From Brucella pseudogrignonensis (GTDB lineage Bacteria; Pseudomonadota; Alphaproteobacteria; Rhizobiales; Rhizobiaceae): DNA of 64,000 nucleotides. This document shows, piece after piece, positions 32,965 to 44,422 of this stretch. Position 1 is the stretch's first letter. Every line of letters begins with the position of its first letter. The notes beneath the pieces were generated by a model, which was given only the letters and a program-made list of their open reading frames with translations, was not told the origin of the DNA and did not search any database. Made by a program: the position numbers and the translations under genes. The stretch lies in NCBI RefSeq assembly GCF_032190615.1, contig NZ_JAVLAT010000002.1:1313561-1377560 (forward strand), written 5' to 3'.

Positions 32965-34577
32965 AGCTGGTCCAATATCCGATTGGCATTATGGCGTGCG
33001 TCCAGCATGCCATAGGTCGAACGCCACTGACCACCAAGACGCGTTTCGATAAATGCATCGGCCACATCATCCGCGCCAAGATTACGCAGTTCTGCGGCGG
33101 CAGCAGCATAAGCAAGCTGCTCTGTCAGAAGGCGCGCAACACCCTGATCGGTTTCGGTTAGCTGCAAGGCCGCCTGCAACACATCAATCGTCCCCTGCCC
33201 GCGTACGCCCAGCTGCCCGCTGATCCAGTCGAGAACTTCATCGAACAAAGCTGGAGCACGCGAAAGCACACGCGCCACATCAAGCGCCATCACATTGCCC
33301 GAGCCTTCCCAGATCGCATTGACCGGCGCTTCGCGATAGGCCCGTGCGAGATTTCCTTCCTCTATGTAGCCATTGCCGCCAAGGCACTCCATCGCTTCAT
33401 AAAGCAATGCCGGTGCAATTTTGCAGACCCAGTATTTCACAACCGGCGTCATGCAGCGCGCAAAAGCCGCTTCCGCGCGATCACTTGCAGCCATATCAAA
33501 AGCGCGCGCCAGACGCATGGAAAGTGCGGTAGCACCCGCGACATCCAGTGCCATATCGGCAAGAACGCGGCTCATCAGCGGCTGTTCAATGAGCTTTTGC
33601 CCACCCACCTCACGATGACGCGCATGGTGAACGGCCTCGGCCAGCCCTGAGCGCATCAGACCAGCAGAGGCAACCGCACAATCAAGCCGCGTCAGTGTCA
33701 CCATATCCATGATGGTTTTGACGCCTTCGCCGGGATTACCGACCAGATGACCAATCGCGCCGTCGAACTCGACTTCGGATGAAGCATTGGATTTGTTGCC
33801 GAGTTTGTCTTTGAGACGTTGGAAGTAGAAGCCGTTTCCAGCCGTTTCATTGGTCAGACGCGGCAACAGGAAGCAGGAAAGCCCCTCTTCCGCCTGTGCC
33901 AGCACCAGAAAGGCATCCGACATAGGCGCCGACATGAACCACTTATGGCCGCTGATTGCATAGGTGCCATCTTCATTGCGTTCTGCGCGGGTAGTATTGG
34001 CGCGAACATCCGTGCCGCCCTGCTTCTCGGTCATGCCCATGCCAAGCGTTATGCCGTGCTTCTGCAGAGCAGGCTTTTGCGAGGAATCATACTTGCGCGA
34101 CAGAATCTGCGGCGACCATTCCTTGTAGAGATCGGGCGACGCCATGACGGCTGCAAGCGACGCATTGGTCATGGTCAACGGGCAGAGATGCCCTGCCTCA
34201 AGCTGTGCTGTCAGGAAGAAGCGCGCGGCGCGAGCCTGATGGCGACGTCCGGCTTCAGCTGGATTGGCCTCCCAAATTGAGCAATGAAGGCCCTGCGCAA
34301 TCGAACGGCGCATCAGCGCATGATAAGCGGGGTGATATTCCACCAGATCAGCGCGACGACCCTGACGATCATGCGTGCGCAGCTTTGGCAATTCGGTGTT
34401 GGCAAGACGCGCCAGATCCTGCGCTTCTGCCGACATGACGAAACGTCCGGTGTTTTCCAGATCAGAATGCAGTTCTTTTGGGAAACGCGCTGCGATCTGT
34501 ATCAGAAGCGGATCGCCCAGATATGCATTTGTGCCCGTCATGGACGGTGTCTGGTTGGTGACTTCGTGCGTTTTCAC
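32949..34577 (-). CDS. aidB: AidB-like acyl-CoA dehydrogenase-family flavoprotein
   Basis: The 542-residue protein matches E. coli AidB in length (541) and landmarks: [20 protein letters not shown] at the start, [50 protein letters not shown], and [20 protein letters not shown]. AidB binds FAD and DNA and belongs to the adaptive response to alkylation damage; in Brucella an AidB homologue influences cell division. No ada gene is adjacent. Confidence 0.92.
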   Translation of the reverse strand: MKTHEVTNQTPSMTGTNAYLGDPLLIQIAARFPKELHSDLENTGRFVMSAEAQDLARLANTELPKLRTHDRQGRRADLVEYHPAYHALMRRSIAQGLHCSIWEANPAEAGRRHQARAARFFLTAQLEAGHLCPLTMTNASLAAVMASPDLYKEWSPQILSRKYDSSQKPALQKHGITLGMGMTEKQGGTDVRANTTRAERNEDGTYAISGHKWFMSAPMSDAFLVLAQAEEGLSCFLLPRLTNETAGNGFYFQRLKDKLGNKSNASSEVEFDGAIGHLVGNPGEGVKTIMDMVTLTRLDCAVASAGLMRSGLAEAVHHARHREVGGQKLIEQPLMSRVLADMALDVAGATALSMRLARAFDMAASDRAEAAFARCMTPVVKYWVCKIAPALLYEAMECLGGNGYIEEGNLARAYREAPVNAIWEGSGNVMALDVARVLSRAPALFDEVLDWISGQLGVRGQGTIDVLQAALQLTETDQGVARLLTEQLAYAAAAAELRNLGADDVADAFIETRLGGQWRSTYGMLDARHNANRILDQLYPAS

Positions 34578-34799
34578 AGGCTCATCCGTTTGGTTCTGTT
34601 CAATTCAAATTCAGCTCGTGAGCCTTTTGCGGCTCAGCGATTTAACATTCTATGCTTTCTTGCATCGTAATTTCCTAACATTTTCACACAGCCCACCGCT
34701 TTATGCCCAAAGAATACAGGTTTTTCTTTGTGAATCGGCCAAAGCCATTATAAGGGCGGTTGCGGTCCAGTTCTTGCGGCTCTATACGGGTGACTTGCC

Positions 34800-35768
34800 A
34801 TGACAAATCAAACGGTCTCACCGATTTTCCCTCATCGCCACCTGCTTGGCATCAAGGGGCTATCGCCCCTGGACATTAATTGTCTTCTCGATCTTGCGGA
34901 TCAGGAAGTGGCTGTCTCCAGACAGTCCGAGAAGAAAAAGTCCGTGCTGCGCGGTCGCACCCAAATCAACCTCTTCTTTGAAGCATCGACGCGAACGCAA
35001 TCATCGTTCGAACTCGCCGGAAAACGGCTGGGCGCGGACGTGATGAACATGTCGGTGGGCAATTCATCGGTCAAAAAGGGCGAAACGCTCATCGACACCG
35101 CGATGACGCTGAACGCCATGCAGCCAGACATTCTGGTCATTCGCCATGCATCTGCTGGTGCTGCGGCGCTTCTCGCGCAAAAAGTCGGCTGCGCAGTCGT
35201 CAATGCGGGCGACGGTGCGCACGAACACCCAACACAGGCGCTGCTTGATGCGCTGACCATCCGCCGTGCCAAGGGCGACATCGGGAACCTGATCGTTGCC
35301 ATTTGCGGCGATGTGCTTCACTCGCGCGTTGCGCGCTCCAATATCCTGCTTCTCAATGCACTTGGCGCGCGTGTTCGCGTCGTCGCCCCATCGACTCTGT
35401 TGCCTTCCGGCATCGCCGATATGAGTGTTGAAGTTTACAACACCATGGAAGAAGGTCTGAAAGACGCCGATGTCGTCATGATGCTGCGCCTCCAGCGTGA
35501 GCGTATGGCTGGCTCTTTCGTACCATCGGTGCGTGAATATTTCCGCTTCTACGGTCTCGACAAAGAAAAGCTGAAAATCGCGCGGCCCGACGCACTCGTC
35601 ATGCATCCGGGCCCGATGAATCGCGGTGTCGAAATCGCATCTGATGTCGCAGACGGTCCGCAGAGCATGATTCAGCAGCAGGTGGAAATGGGTGTCGCCG
35701 TTCGTATGGCGGTTATGGAAGCCTTGCTCGATCCCCGACGCGAAACAGCCGCAGGAGAACGGGCATGA
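34800..35768 (+). CDS. pyrB: Aspartate carbamoyltransferase catalytic chain
   Basis: The 322-residue protein catalyses the first committed pyrimidine step. The carbamoyl-phosphate motif [20 protein letters not shown], the loop lysine region SSVKKGET, and [13 protein letters not shown] are intact. Its stop overlaps the pyrC' start (ATGA). As in class A ATCases, it pairs with an inactive dihydroorotase-like partner encoded next to it rather than with PyrI. The gap 34578-34799 upstream holds its promoter region and no gene. Confidence 0.96.
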   Translation: MTNQTVSPIFPHRHLLGIKGLSPLDINCLLDLADQEVAVSRQSEKKKSVLRGRTQINLFFEASTRTQSSFELAGKRLGADVMNMSVGNSSVKKGETLIDTAMTLNAMQPDILVIRHASAGAAALLAQKVGCAVVNAGDGAHEHPTQALLDALTIRRAKGDIGNLIVAICGDVLHSRVARSNILLLNALGARVRVVAPSTLLPSGIADMSVEVYNTMEEGLKDADVVMMLRLQRERMAGSFVPSVREYFRFYGLDKEKLKIARPDALVMHPGPMNRGVEIASDVADGPQSMIQQQVEMGVAVRMAVMEALLDPRRETAAGERA

Positions 35769-37051
35769 GTGCGATTCTTTTTGAAAATGCCCGCATCATC
35801 GATCCGTCACGCCGGCTCGATGAAGTTGGAAGCCTTTTGATCAAAGACGACAAGATTGTCGCCAGCGGTGCAGATGCCCGTAATCAAGGTGCCCCGGAAG
35901 GTGCTGAAATCATCGACCTCAATGGCATGGCTATTTTGCCGGGTCTGGTTGATTCCCGCGTCTTCGTAGGCGAGCCGGGCGCCGAGCATCGTGAAACCAT
36001 TGCATCGGCCAGTCAGGCCGCAGCGGCTGGCGGTGTAACCTCAATCATCATGATGCCGGATACCGATCCGGTTATTGATGACGTGGCGCTTGTGGAATTC
36101 GTCAAGCGAACCGCACGCGACACGGCTATCGTCAATGTGCATCCCGCCGCTGCCATTACCAAGGGCCTGCATGGTGAGGAAATGACGGAAATCGGCCTGC
36201 TTCGCGATGCAGGTGCGGTTGCCTTCACTGAAGGTCGCAACACGCTTGTTAATACGCAGCTGATGCGTCGTGCGCTCACTTATGCGCGCGATTTCGATGC
36301 TGTAATTGCCTGCGAAACACGCGATCCATATCTCGGTGCCAATGGCGTGATGAATGAAGGGCTGTTTGCAAGCTGGCTTGGACTCTCGGGAAGCCCACGT
36401 GAAGCGGAAGTGATTCCACTGGAGCGTGATCTGCGTTTGGCTGCCCTCACTCGCAGCAAATATCACGCAGCACAAATTTCCTGCGCGATGTCAGCCGATG
36501 CGCTCAAGCGTTCAAAAGAGCACGGCACAAATGTCACCGCTGGCATTTCCATCAATCACTTGTCGCTTAACGAAAACGATATCGGCGAATTTCGTACATT
36601 CTTCCGGCTCTCACCACCGCTTCGCAACGAAGAAGATCGTCTGGCAATGGTTGAGGCCGTGAAAAACGGTACTATCGACATTGTAGTTTCGGCACATGAC
36701 CCGCAGGATGTAGACACAAAACGTCTGCCTTTTGCAGATGCGGAAGCTGGCGCGATTGGTCTGGAAACGCTGCTGGCAGCGGCGCTTCGTCTTCACCACA
36801 ACGACAGCATCCCGCTGCTTCGTCTGGTGGAAGTGCTTTCAACCGCTCCTGCGCGGATTTTTGGTCTCGATGCAGGAACGCTGAAGCCTAGTACAAAAGC
36901 AGATCTTGCGATTGTTGATCTCGATGAGCCTTGGGTGGTTCGCGAAGAAGACCTGCATTCGCGCTCAAAAAACAGCTGTTTTGAAGGTGCCCGCTTCCAG
37001 GGCCGTGTTAACCGCACGATCGTTGGCGGGAAAACCGTTTATACGGCTTAG
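35765..37051 (+). CDS. pyrC': Non-catalytic dihydroorotase-like protein PyrC' (partner of PyrB)
   Basis: The 428-residue protein has the dihydroorotase fold but has lost the zinc ligands. The normal D-x-HxH-x-R-x-PG signature is replaced by [20 protein letters not shown], which has no HxH, and the usual SDHAPH is SAHDPQ. In Pseudomonas, a similar PyrC' without zinc ligands is needed to assemble ATCase into its dodecamer. The four-base overlap with pyrB suggests equal synthesis. An active pyrC must be elsewhere. It is often annotated simply as PyrC. Confidence 0.88.
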   Translation: MSAILFENARIIDPSRRLDEVGSLLIKDDKIVASGADARNQGAPEGAEIIDLNGMAILPGLVDSRVFVGEPGAEHRETIASASQAAAAGGVTSIIMMPDTDPVIDDVALVEFVKRTARDTAIVNVHPAAAITKGLHGEEMTEIGLLRDAGAVAFTEGRNTLVNTQLMRRALTYARDFDAVIACETRDPYLGANGVMNEGLFASWLGLSGSPREAEVIPLERDLRLAALTRSKYHAAQISCAMSADALKRSKEHGTNVTAGISINHLSLNENDIGEFRTFFRLSPPLRNEEDRLAMVEAVKNGTIDIVVSAHDPQDVDTKRLPFADAEAGAIGLETLLAAALRLHHNDSIPLLRLVEVLSTAPARIFGLDAGTLKPSTKADLAIVDLDEPWVVREEDLHSRSKNSCFEGARFQGRVNRTIVGGKTVYTA

Positions 37052-37113
37052 CTGTCACTAAATAAGCATCAAGAATAATGCCTTAGGCTTTTCTTATCGC
37101 TCTCACAAATTTT

Positions 37114-37150
37114 GAAAAGCCGTCTTGATTTTAGGCGGCTTTTCTTCTCA
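37114..37150 (+). terminator. Intrinsic terminator after pyrBC'
   Basis: AAAAGCCG (37115-37122) pairs with CGGCTTTT (37136-37143) around a 13-base loop, followed by CTTCTC. It separates pyrBC' from plsY. Confidence 0.7.
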
Positions 37151-37182
37151 ACTGATTTCATAAAGAAGATATGGGGAATTTC

Positions 37183-37788
37183 ATGGCCGACGCAGGTCTT
37201 ATCAATTTGGTGACACTCGGCACGCTGATATTCGGCTATATCCTTGGTTCCATTCCCTTTGGGCTTATCCTGACAAGGCTCGCAGGACTTGGCGATGTAC
37301 GTTCGATCGGCTCAGGCAATATCGGCGCAACAAATGTTTTGCGTACCGGCAATAAGAAACTCGCCGCAGCAACTCTCCTTCTCGATGCACTAAAAGGCAC
37401 AGCAGCGGTTCTTATTGCATCAAAATTTGGTCAGGATGCGGCTATTGCTGCCGGTTTTGGTGCCTTTATTGGCCATTTGTTTCCGGTCTGGATAGGCTTT
37501 AAAGGTGGCAAAGGCGTCGCGACCTATCTCGGCATTCTGCTCGGCCTCGCATGGCCCAGCGCACTGATTTTCATCGCCGCATGGATCGTCACTGCCCTTC
37601 TCACCCGCTATTCGTCACTGTCTGCACTTGTGGCCAGCCTCATTGTCCCAATTGCGCTTTATGTGCGCGGTGATCTGGCGATTGCGACACTGTTTGCAAT
37701 TATGACGATTATCATCTTTATCAAACACCATGCCAATATTTCACGCCTTCTCAGCGGTACCGAAAGCAAGATTGGTAAAAAAGGATGA
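37183..37788 (+). CDS. plsY: Glycerol-3-phosphate acyltransferase PlsY
   Basis: The 201-residue membrane protein uses acyl-phosphate to acylate glycerol-3-phosphate, the first step of phospholipid synthesis. It has five to six membrane helices and the family motifs [25 protein letters not shown] and [12 protein letters not shown]. The ATG at 37183 with GGGGA upstream is preferred to the one at 37171. The stop overlaps the dprA start by four bases. Confidence 0.94.
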   Translation: MADAGLINLVTLGTLIFGYILGSIPFGLILTRLAGLGDVRSIGSGNIGATNVLRTGNKKLAAATLLLDALKGTAAVLIASKFGQDAAIAAGFGAFIGHLFPVWIGFKGGKGVATYLGILLGLAWPSALIFIAAWIVTALLTRYSSLSALVASLIVPIALYVRGDLAIATLFAIMTIIIFIKHHANISRLLSGTESKIGKKG

Positions 37789-38945
37789 AACAGAGCGCGA
37801 ATTCAAAAAACGGAATTCGCCTCTCAGATAAGCAGCGGCTCAATTGGCTGCGTCTCATTCGCACTGAAAATATCGGACCCGTCGCGTTTCGCGATCTCAT
37901 CATGTTTTGTGGCTCTGCGGCCAGCGCCATAGAACGTCTTCCTGATCTTAATATACGTGGCGGTGGTTCAAAACCCGTCCGTGTTACGCCGCTTGAAGAT
38001 GCCGAACGCGAGATTGAAGCAATTGCGCGCATGGGTGCGCGGCTTGTCGGCATGGGCGAGCCTGACTATCCGCAACAGCTTAAAAACTGCGAAGCACCGC
38101 CGCCGCTTGTTATCATAAAGGGCAATCCAAATGTCTTTCGCAAGCCGCCGGTTGCGATTGTTGGATCGCGCAATGCATCCGTTGTCGGCGCTCGCTTCAC
38201 GGAAAAACTGGCACGGGAGCTGGGAGACGCTGGCTTCGCAGTTGTTTCAGGCCTTGCGAGGGGCATCGACGCTGCGGCACACAAGGCAAGTCTAACAAGC
38301 GGAACAGTCGCTGTGCTGGCAGGTGGTCTCGACAGACCTTACCCCCCCGAAAACCTGCCCATCTATCGCGCAATACCGGAACATGAGAGCGCATTAATCA
38401 GCGAAATGCCGATGGGGGCAGAACCACGCTCACGCGATTTCCCACGCCGTAACCGCATCATTGCAGGGCTGTCACTCGGACTGATCGTCGTTGAAGCAGC
38501 GGAACGTTCAGGATCGCTTATCAGCGCACGTATGGCAGGTGAAATGGGCCGCACGGTGTTTGCCGTACCCGGCTCACCGCTTGATCCGCGCGCTCGCGGA
38601 ACCAATTCACTGTTGAAACAAGGAGCCACACTCGTCACGAATGCCGATGACGTTATTGAAGCCTTGAACCCACTGATAGGTCGAGAAGCAATTCAGCGAG
38701 ACGCAGATCAACCGGACCTGCTCAAACAATTTGACGAGCCGCCAGAACCGCCTCATGCAGTCACCACTGAAGAACAGCGTGACATTCTGCTTGATGCGTT
38801 AAGCGTCGTCCCGATTGATGTGGATACCCTTGTGCGACATACCAGCCTTGATGCCAGCAGCGCGCAACTCATTCTGTTGGAGCTTGATCTTGCCGGGCGA
38901 CTTTTACGTTATCCCGGCAATCAGGTGGCATTGGTGCCTCAGTAG
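37785..38945 (+). CDS. dprA: DNA processing protein DprA
   Basis: The 386-residue protein has an N-terminal SAM-like region (residues 10-80), the DprA Rossmann domain with [23 protein letters not shown] and [12 protein letters not shown], and a C-terminal winged-helix domain ([20 protein letters not shown]). DprA protects incoming ssDNA and loads RecA during transformation. Coupling with plsY is common in alphaproteobacteria. Confidence 0.94.
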   Translation: MKQSANSKNGIRLSDKQRLNWLRLIRTENIGPVAFRDLIMFCGSAASAIERLPDLNIRGGGSKPVRVTPLEDAEREIEAIARMGARLVGMGEPDYPQQLKNCEAPPPLVIIKGNPNVFRKPPVAIVGSRNASVVGARFTEKLARELGDAGFAVVSGLARGIDAAAHKASLTSGTVAVLAGGLDRPYPPENLPIYRAIPEHESALISEMPMGAEPRSRDFPRRNRIIAGLSLGLIVVEAAERSGSLISARMAGEMGRTVFAVPGSPLDPRARGTNSLLKQGATLVTNADDVIEALNPLIGREAIQRDADQPDLLKQFDEPPEPPHAVTTEEQRDILLDALSVVPIDVDTLVRHTSLDASSAQLILLELDLAGRLLRYPGNQVALVPQ

Positions 38946-38961
38946 AAAATATATTTGAATA

Positions 38962-39132
38962 TTATTTTGCAGATTTGCGTTTGCGGCTGCCTTCTTTCGC
39001 CTCCTGCAACGCCATGTCCATCATGTAAACAAGTAAAGGCTGATTAGTTTCTTTAGCCATCACTATCAATTCCCCAAGCATTTGCTCAATATACATTAAC
39101 AACTCCCGGCGTGTCGCCACCCGTTGAACCAT
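38962..39132 (-). CDS. Conserved small alphaproteobacterial protein (56 aa)
   Basis: From ATG 39132 (GGGGG upstream) the helical protein reads RVATRRELLMYIEQMLGELI and ends in a basic tail (KEGSRKRKSAK). Small proteins of this type are conserved in Hyphomicrobiales beside topA. No function known. The 235 bases to topA contain no other gene. Confidence 0.65.
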   Translation of the reverse strand: MVQRVATRRELLMYIEQMLGELIVMAKETNQPLLVYMMDMALQEAKEGSRKRKSAK

Positions 39133-39379
39133 ACTTGCCCCCAAGATCGTTCGTTTATCTCCATCCTAAAATCATCTATTTGGCATATGCATTTGGATAA
39201 TTTCGACAACAATTCTACCATCTGGTTTATAATTAACAATATCAATCTTTGGTTGTATTTGACGATTTTTCGCTTGTCGCTCTTGACCAAACGCAAACCG
39301 CTGTTCATGTGAAAGGCAACAATTTGAACGCGATGAATTGGCATTTTGCCTGTGAAGATCGCGAATCTGGGCTGCTTTA

Positions 39380-42052
39380 ATGAATGTTGTCGTCGTAGAA
39401 TCGCCTGCAAAGGCAAAAACCATCAATAAATATCTTGGCTCGAACTATACGGTTCTGGCCTCGTTCGGTCACGTGCGAGATTTGCCAGCTAAAGATGGTT
39501 CAGTCCGCCCGGATGAAGACTTTGCGATGTCATGGGAGGTGGATGGCAATTCTACCAAACGTCTGGGGGATATTATCAAAGCGCTGAAAGACAGCGACGC
39601 ATTGTTTCTCGCAACCGATCCGGATCGCGAAGGCGAGGCTATTTCGTGGCACGTGCTGGAAGTTTTGAACCAGAAAAAGGCGCTGAAAGGCAAAACCGTA
39701 AAGCGTGTTGCGTTCAACGCGATCACCAAGAAATCCGTTCTGGATGCTATCGCCAATCCGCGTGATCTCGACATCCCATTGGTCGATGCGTATCTGGCGC
39801 GCCGTGCACTGGATTATCTAGTGGGTTTCAATCTATCGCCGGTTCTTTGGCGTAAACTGCCGGGCGCACGTTCTGCTGGACGTGTTCAGTCGGTTGCATT
39901 GCGCCTTGTCTGTGACCGCGAATCTGAGATCGAACGCTTCATTCGTGAAGAATACTGGAACATTGCCGCTTCGTTGAAAACACCGCGCAATGATGCGTTT
40001 ACCGCACGCCTGACGGCAGTTGACGGTAAGAAGCTCGGCAAGCTCGACATTAAGAATGAAGAGCAGGCAACGGCAATTCGCACGATGCTGGAAGGCGCAA
40101 GCTTCAAAGCTGTCTCAGTTGAAGCCAAGCCAACCAAGCGCAATCCTGGCCCACCATTCACCACCTCAACACTCCAGCAGGCCGCATCGGGCCAGCTCGG
40201 TTTTTCGGCATCTCGCACGATGCAGATCGCACAGCGTCTTTATGAAGGTGTCGATATTGGCGGCGAAACTGCCGGTTTGATCACTTATATGCGTACTGAC
40301 GGTGTGCAGATCGCACCCGAAGCGATCAATGCAGCACGTGACACGATTGGTAAAAACTTCGGCCCAAATTACGTGCCGGAAAAGCCGCGCTATTATTCCA
40401 GCAAGGCCAAGAATGCGCAGGAAGCGCACGAAGCAATCCGCCCAACGGATTTCTCGCGCCATCCAAAAGAAATGCGCCGTTTCCTTGATGAAGATCAGGC
40501 CCGCCTTTATGAACTGATCTGGAAGCGCACCATCGCAAGCCAGATGCAGGCGGCAGACATTGAGCGCACCACAGCTGACATTGAAGCCACCAATGGCGCG
40601 AAATCAGCCATGCTGCGCGCAAATGGTTCGGTAACAAAATTCGACGGCTTCCTCGCTGTCTATACGGACCACCGTGAGGAAGAAGACGAGGATGAAGACA
40701 GCGCAAAGCTGCCTGAAATCCGTTCGGGCGAAGCAATCGCACGCGAAAAAATCGATGCCACACAGCATTTGACGGAACCACCGCCGCGTTACTCTGAAGC
40801 TTCTCTCATCAAGAAGATGGAAGAATTGGGCATTGGCCGTCCATCGACCTATGCCGCGACACTCGCAACCCTTCGTGATCGCGAATACATCACGATCGAC
40901 AAGCGCAAGCTGACACCTGACCCGAAAGGTCGCTTGGTAACGTCGTTCCTCGAAAGCTTTTTCAAGCGTTACGTGGAATATGATTTCACCGCTGATCTCG
41001 AAGAAAAGCTCGATCTGATTTCTGACGGCAAGCTGCTGTGGAAAGACGTATTGCGGGATTTCTGGCGCGATTTCTCCGGCTCAATTGATGACATTAAAGA
41101 ACTGCGCGTTACTAATGTTCTTGATGCGCTTAATGAAGAGCTTGCACCGCTCGCCTTCCCTGATCGTGGCGACGGCAGCGATCCGCGCTCGTGCCCAACG
41201 TGTGGCACCGGACAGCTATCGCTGAAGCTTGGCAAGTATGGCGCATTCGTTGGCTGCTCGAATTATCCTGAGTGCAAGTTCACGCGTCAGTTGAGTGGCG
41301 ACGGCAATGGTGAAGCTGCGGCTTCAGATGAGCCAAAGTCGCTCGGCAAAGATCCATTCACCGGCGAAGAAATCACCGCGCGCAGTGGGCGCTTTGGTCC
41401 CTATATTCAGCGTGGCGAAGGCAAAGAAGCAAAGCGCGCCAGCCTGCCAAAAGGTTGGTCGCTGGATACAGTTGATCATGAAAAAGCGATTGCCCTTCTG
41501 TCACTGCCACGTGATGTTGGACAGCATCCTGAAACCGGCAAAATGATCTCGGCAGGTATTGGCCGTTATGGTCCTTATGTCAGTCATGACGGAACTTTCG
41601 CGAACCTTGAAAACGCGGAAGAAGTCTTCTCTGTTGGCCTGAACCGTGCTGTTGCTGTACTTGCGGATAAAAAAGCCAATGGCGGCGGTCGTGGCCGTTC
41701 AACGCCTGCAGCACTTGCAACACTTGGCGATCACCCAGATGGCGGTTCAATCACTGTTCGCGATGGCCGTTATGGTCCATATGTGAATTGGGGCAAGGTC
41801 AATGCGACACTTCCAAAGGGACAAGACCCGGCGAGTGTGACGTTGGAAGAAGCCTTGGTTCTGATCACCGCAAAGGCTGGCAGCACCAAGACCAAGAAAG
41901 CTCCTGCTCGCAAGTCAGCTGCTAAGTCGGCAGACGGCGAAAAGAAAACCGCACCCAAAAAAGCTGCTGCTAAAAAGCCAGCGGCGAAGAAAACAGCAGC
42001 TTCCAAAGCAAAAGCCCCGTCTAAAGCAACAGCGAAGCCGGCAGAGGAGTAA
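39380..42052 (+). CDS. topA: DNA topoisomerase I
   Basis: The 890-residue type IA enzyme removes negative supercoils. The TOPRIM domain has VVVESPAKAKTINKYLG and ATDPDREGEAISWHV; the active-site tyrosine lies in GLITYMRTDGV (about residue 300). A zinc finger follows the core (CPTCGTGQLSLKLGKYGAF with CSNYPEC), then three degenerate repeats of the GRFGPY/GRYGPYV type, and a Lys/Ala-rich tail of about 60 residues. It overlaps no gene but is close to rnr, four bases downstream. Confidence 0.96.
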   Translation: MNVVVVESPAKAKTINKYLGSNYTVLASFGHVRDLPAKDGSVRPDEDFAMSWEVDGNSTKRLGDIIKALKDSDALFLATDPDREGEAISWHVLEVLNQKKALKGKTVKRVAFNAITKKSVLDAIANPRDLDIPLVDAYLARRALDYLVGFNLSPVLWRKLPGARSAGRVQSVALRLVCDRESEIERFIREEYWNIAASLKTPRNDAFTARLTAVDGKKLGKLDIKNEEQATAIRTMLEGASFKAVSVEAKPTKRNPGPPFTTSTLQQAASGQLGFSASRTMQIAQRLYEGVDIGGETAGLITYMRTDGVQIAPEAINAARDTIGKNFGPNYVPEKPRYYSSKAKNAQEAHEAIRPTDFSRHPKEMRRFLDEDQARLYELIWKRTIASQMQAADIERTTADIEATNGAKSAMLRANGSVTKFDGFLAVYTDHREEEDEDEDSAKLPEIRSGEAIAREKIDATQHLTEPPPRYSEASLIKKMEELGIGRPSTYAATLATLRDREYITIDKRKLTPDPKGRLVTSFLESFFKRYVEYDFTADLEEKLDLISDGKLLWKDVLRDFWRDFSGSIDDIKELRVTNVLDALNEELAPLAFPDRGDGSDPRSCPTCGTGQLSLKLGKYGAFVGCSNYPECKFTRQLSGDGNGEAAASDEPKSLGKDPFTGEEITARSGRFGPYIQRGEGKEAKRASLPKGWSLDTVDHEKAIALLSLPRDVGQHPETGKMISAGIGRYGPYVSHDGTFANLENAEEVFSVGLNRAVAVLADKKANGGGRGRSTPAALATLGDHPDGGSITVRDGRYGPYVNWGKVNATLPKGQDPASVTLEEALVLITAKAGSTKTKKAPARKSAAKSADGEKKTAPKKAAAKKPAAKKTAASKAKAPSKATAKPAEE

Positions 42053-42055
42053 GAA

Positions 42056-44422
42056 TTGGCACGTCGTTTCCCCAAACCCGATACCGGACGATCCGCACGG
42101 ACCGAACGGCGTGCCGCAACAGCAAAATTGAATGAGGCAAAATCAGCCGACCCTATGGCTTATCTGCCAACGCGTGAGGAAGTCCTCAAATTTATCGAGG
42201 AAAATCCCGACCGTGCAGGCAAGCGCGAATTGGCTAAGGCGTTTAACATTAAGGGTGATGCGCGGGTTTATCTCAAAGACCTGTTGCGTGAGTTGAGCGA
42301 TGAAGGCTTGGTCCAAAAACGTGATCGCCGCTTGTCGCGCCCGGGTTCATTGCCGCCTATTGCCAGCTTGAACATCACCGGTCGCGATAAAGAAGGCGGT
42401 CTCGTTGCGAGCCCTGTCGATTGGGACGAGGCAGAATATGGCGAGCCACCTGTCGTTGTGATCCGTCGCACACGCCTGAACAAGACCTCTGATGGACCGG
42501 TTGTGGGCGTCGGTGATCGCGTGTTGGCAAAAATTTTCCGCAGCAAAGAGCATGACGTCCCGGAATATTCGGCGCGTGTCATCAAGGTTCTTGAACAGAA
42601 CAACAATGCCGTTCTTGGTGTTTTGCGCAAGCTGAGCAATGGTGAATGGCGGCTTGAGCCGGTCAATCGCAAGCAGCCGGAAGTGCAGCTTGACGCGCAA
42701 TCACTGCAAGATGCCAAGAGTGGTGATCTGGTCGAAGTGGAACTTCTGTCGTCGCGCCGTTATGGCCTGCCTTCTGGCAAAGTGCGTCAAGTCGTTGGTT
42801 CCATAGACAGTGAAAAAGCGCTGTCGATGATTGCTATTCATGAGCATGAAATCCCGCATATCTTCCCTGAGGAAGTTCTGCGCGAAGCAGCGGCTGTAGA
42901 GCCCGCAACGCTGGATGGTCGTGAAGACTGGCGCGAAATGCCATTGCTCACCATCGATCCAGCAGATGCAAAAGACCACGATGATGCCGTTTATGCGGAG
43001 CCGGATACGGATCCCAAAAATCTCGGTGGCTTTGTGGCTGTAGTAGCTATTGCCGATGTTGCTGCTTACATTCGCCCCGGCTCTGCTCTTGATCGCGAGG
43101 CATTAAAGCGCGGCAATTCGGTCTATTTCCCGGATCGGGTCGTGCCGATGCTGCCGGAACGCATTTCAAACGATCTGTGTTCATTGCGTGAACTGGAAGA
43201 TCGTCCGGCACTTGCTGTGCGGATGGTGTTTGACGCAAACGGCCATAAGAAATCACATAAGTTTCATCGCATCCTGATGCGCTCACACGCCAAGCTTTCT
43301 TATCAGCAGGCACAGGCAGCGATTGACGGTGCAACGGACGAGAAGACCGCACCGATCCTCGACACCATCCTGAAGCCGCTTTGGGCTGCCTACGCAGCAC
43401 TTAAACGCGGACGTGATGCGCGTGAACCGCTTGAGCTTGATCTGCCAGAAAAGAAAATTATTCTTGCGCCTGATGGCAAGGTCGAAAAGGTCATCGTGCC
43501 GGAACGGCTGGATGCACATAAACTCATTGAAGAATTTATGATTCAGGCCAACGTGGCTGCGGCAGAAGTTCTGGAAGCGAAGCGCCAGCCGCTCATTTTC
43601 CGTATCCATGATGCACCGGCGCTTGCCAAACAGGAATCGCTGCGCGAGTTTCTGCGAACGCTCGATATGAACCTCGCCAAAGGTGCCGAACTCAGGCCGG
43701 GCCAGTTCAATCGCATTCTTGAAGCGGTCGAAGGCACCGACCATCAGGACCTGGTCAATCAGGTTGTTTTGCGCACGCAAAGCCAGGCTATTTATAGCCC
43801 GGATAATATCGGGCATTTTGGCCTGCATCTTCATAAGTATGCGCATTTCACGTCGCCTATCCGTCGTTACGCCGATCTGATCGTACATCGCGCTTTGGTG
43901 AAGGCTCTGGGACTTGGAAGTGATGGCCTGACCACGGCTGAAGAGGCGCAGCTCGTAGAAATAGCGGCACTTATTTCATCAACCGAACGCCGCGCCATGC
44001 TGGCCGAACGCGAAACCGTTGACCGCCTGATTGCGCATTTCCTCGCAGCGCATCTTGGCGATGAATATGAGGGCCGTGTTACTGGCGTTACAAGAGCCGG
44101 ACTTTTCGTTTCTCTTGCGACATATGGCGCGGATGGACTTGTGCCCATTTCAAGTTTGGGCAATGAATACTATCTGTATGATGAAGCAAACCACGCAATC
44201 GCTGGTGAAAGAAGCGGAAAAGGCTTCCGGCTCGGCGATACAGTCACGGTGAAGCTTGTGGAAGCGCTCCCTGTCGCGGGTGCGCTTCGTTTTGAGATGG
44301 TTTCGGAACCGCACTCCCTTCCGATGTCGACGCGTTCGCATCATAAGGCAACCAAGGGAATGCGCGGGCGCACAGGAAAGCCAGCAGGCGTTTCGCGCTC
44401 AAAAAGAAAAGGTCGCAAATGA
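42056..44422 (+). CDS. rnr: Ribonuclease R
   Basis: The 788-residue 3'-5' exoribonuclease begins at a TTG with GAGGAG six bases upstream, the only good start. It has an N-terminal winged-helix region (TREEVLKFIEENPDRAGKRE), cold-shock domains, the RNB catalytic centre LTIDPADAKDHDDAVYAE with its aspartates, and an S1 domain at 670-760, then a basic tail (RSKRKGRK). It degrades structured RNA and rRNA fragments. It is transcribed with topA and overlaps the DUF983 gene by four bases. Confidence 0.95.
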   Translation: MARRFPKPDTGRSARTERRAATAKLNEAKSADPMAYLPTREEVLKFIEENPDRAGKRELAKAFNIKGDARVYLKDLLRELSDEGLVQKRDRRLSRPGSLPPIASLNITGRDKEGGLVASPVDWDEAEYGEPPVVVIRRTRLNKTSDGPVVGVGDRVLAKIFRSKEHDVPEYSARVIKVLEQNNNAVLGVLRKLSNGEWRLEPVNRKQPEVQLDAQSLQDAKSGDLVEVELLSSRRYGLPSGKVRQVVGSIDSEKALSMIAIHEHEIPHIFPEEVLREAAAVEPATLDGREDWREMPLLTIDPADAKDHDDAVYAEPDTDPKNLGGFVAVVAIADVAAYIRPGSALDREALKRGNSVYFPDRVVPMLPERISNDLCSLRELEDRPALAVRMVFDANGHKKSHKFHRILMRSHAKLSYQQAQAAIDGATDEKTAPILDTILKPLWAAYAALKRGRDAREPLELDLPEKKIILAPDGKVEKVIVPERLDAHKLIEEFMIQANVAAAEVLEAKRQPLIFRIHDAPALAKQESLREFLRTLDMNLAKGAELRPGQFNRILEAVEGTDHQDLVNQVVLRTQSQAIYSPDNIGHFGLHLHKYAHFTSPIRRYADLIVHRALVKALGLGSDGLTTAEEAQLVEIAALISSTERRAMLAERETVDRLIAHFLAAHLGDEYEGRVTGVTRAGLFVSLATYGADGLVPISSLGNEYYLYDEANHAIAGERSGKGFRLGDTVTVKLVEALPVAGALRFEMVSEPHSLPMSTRSHHKATKGMRGRTGKPAGVSRSKRKGRK

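Noticed and set aside
41880..42052. Lys/Ala-rich repeats at the end of topA as a repeat element
   Set aside because: This is the disordered basic tail of topoisomerase I, common in alphaproteobacteria; the DNA repetition reflects the amino-acid composition.
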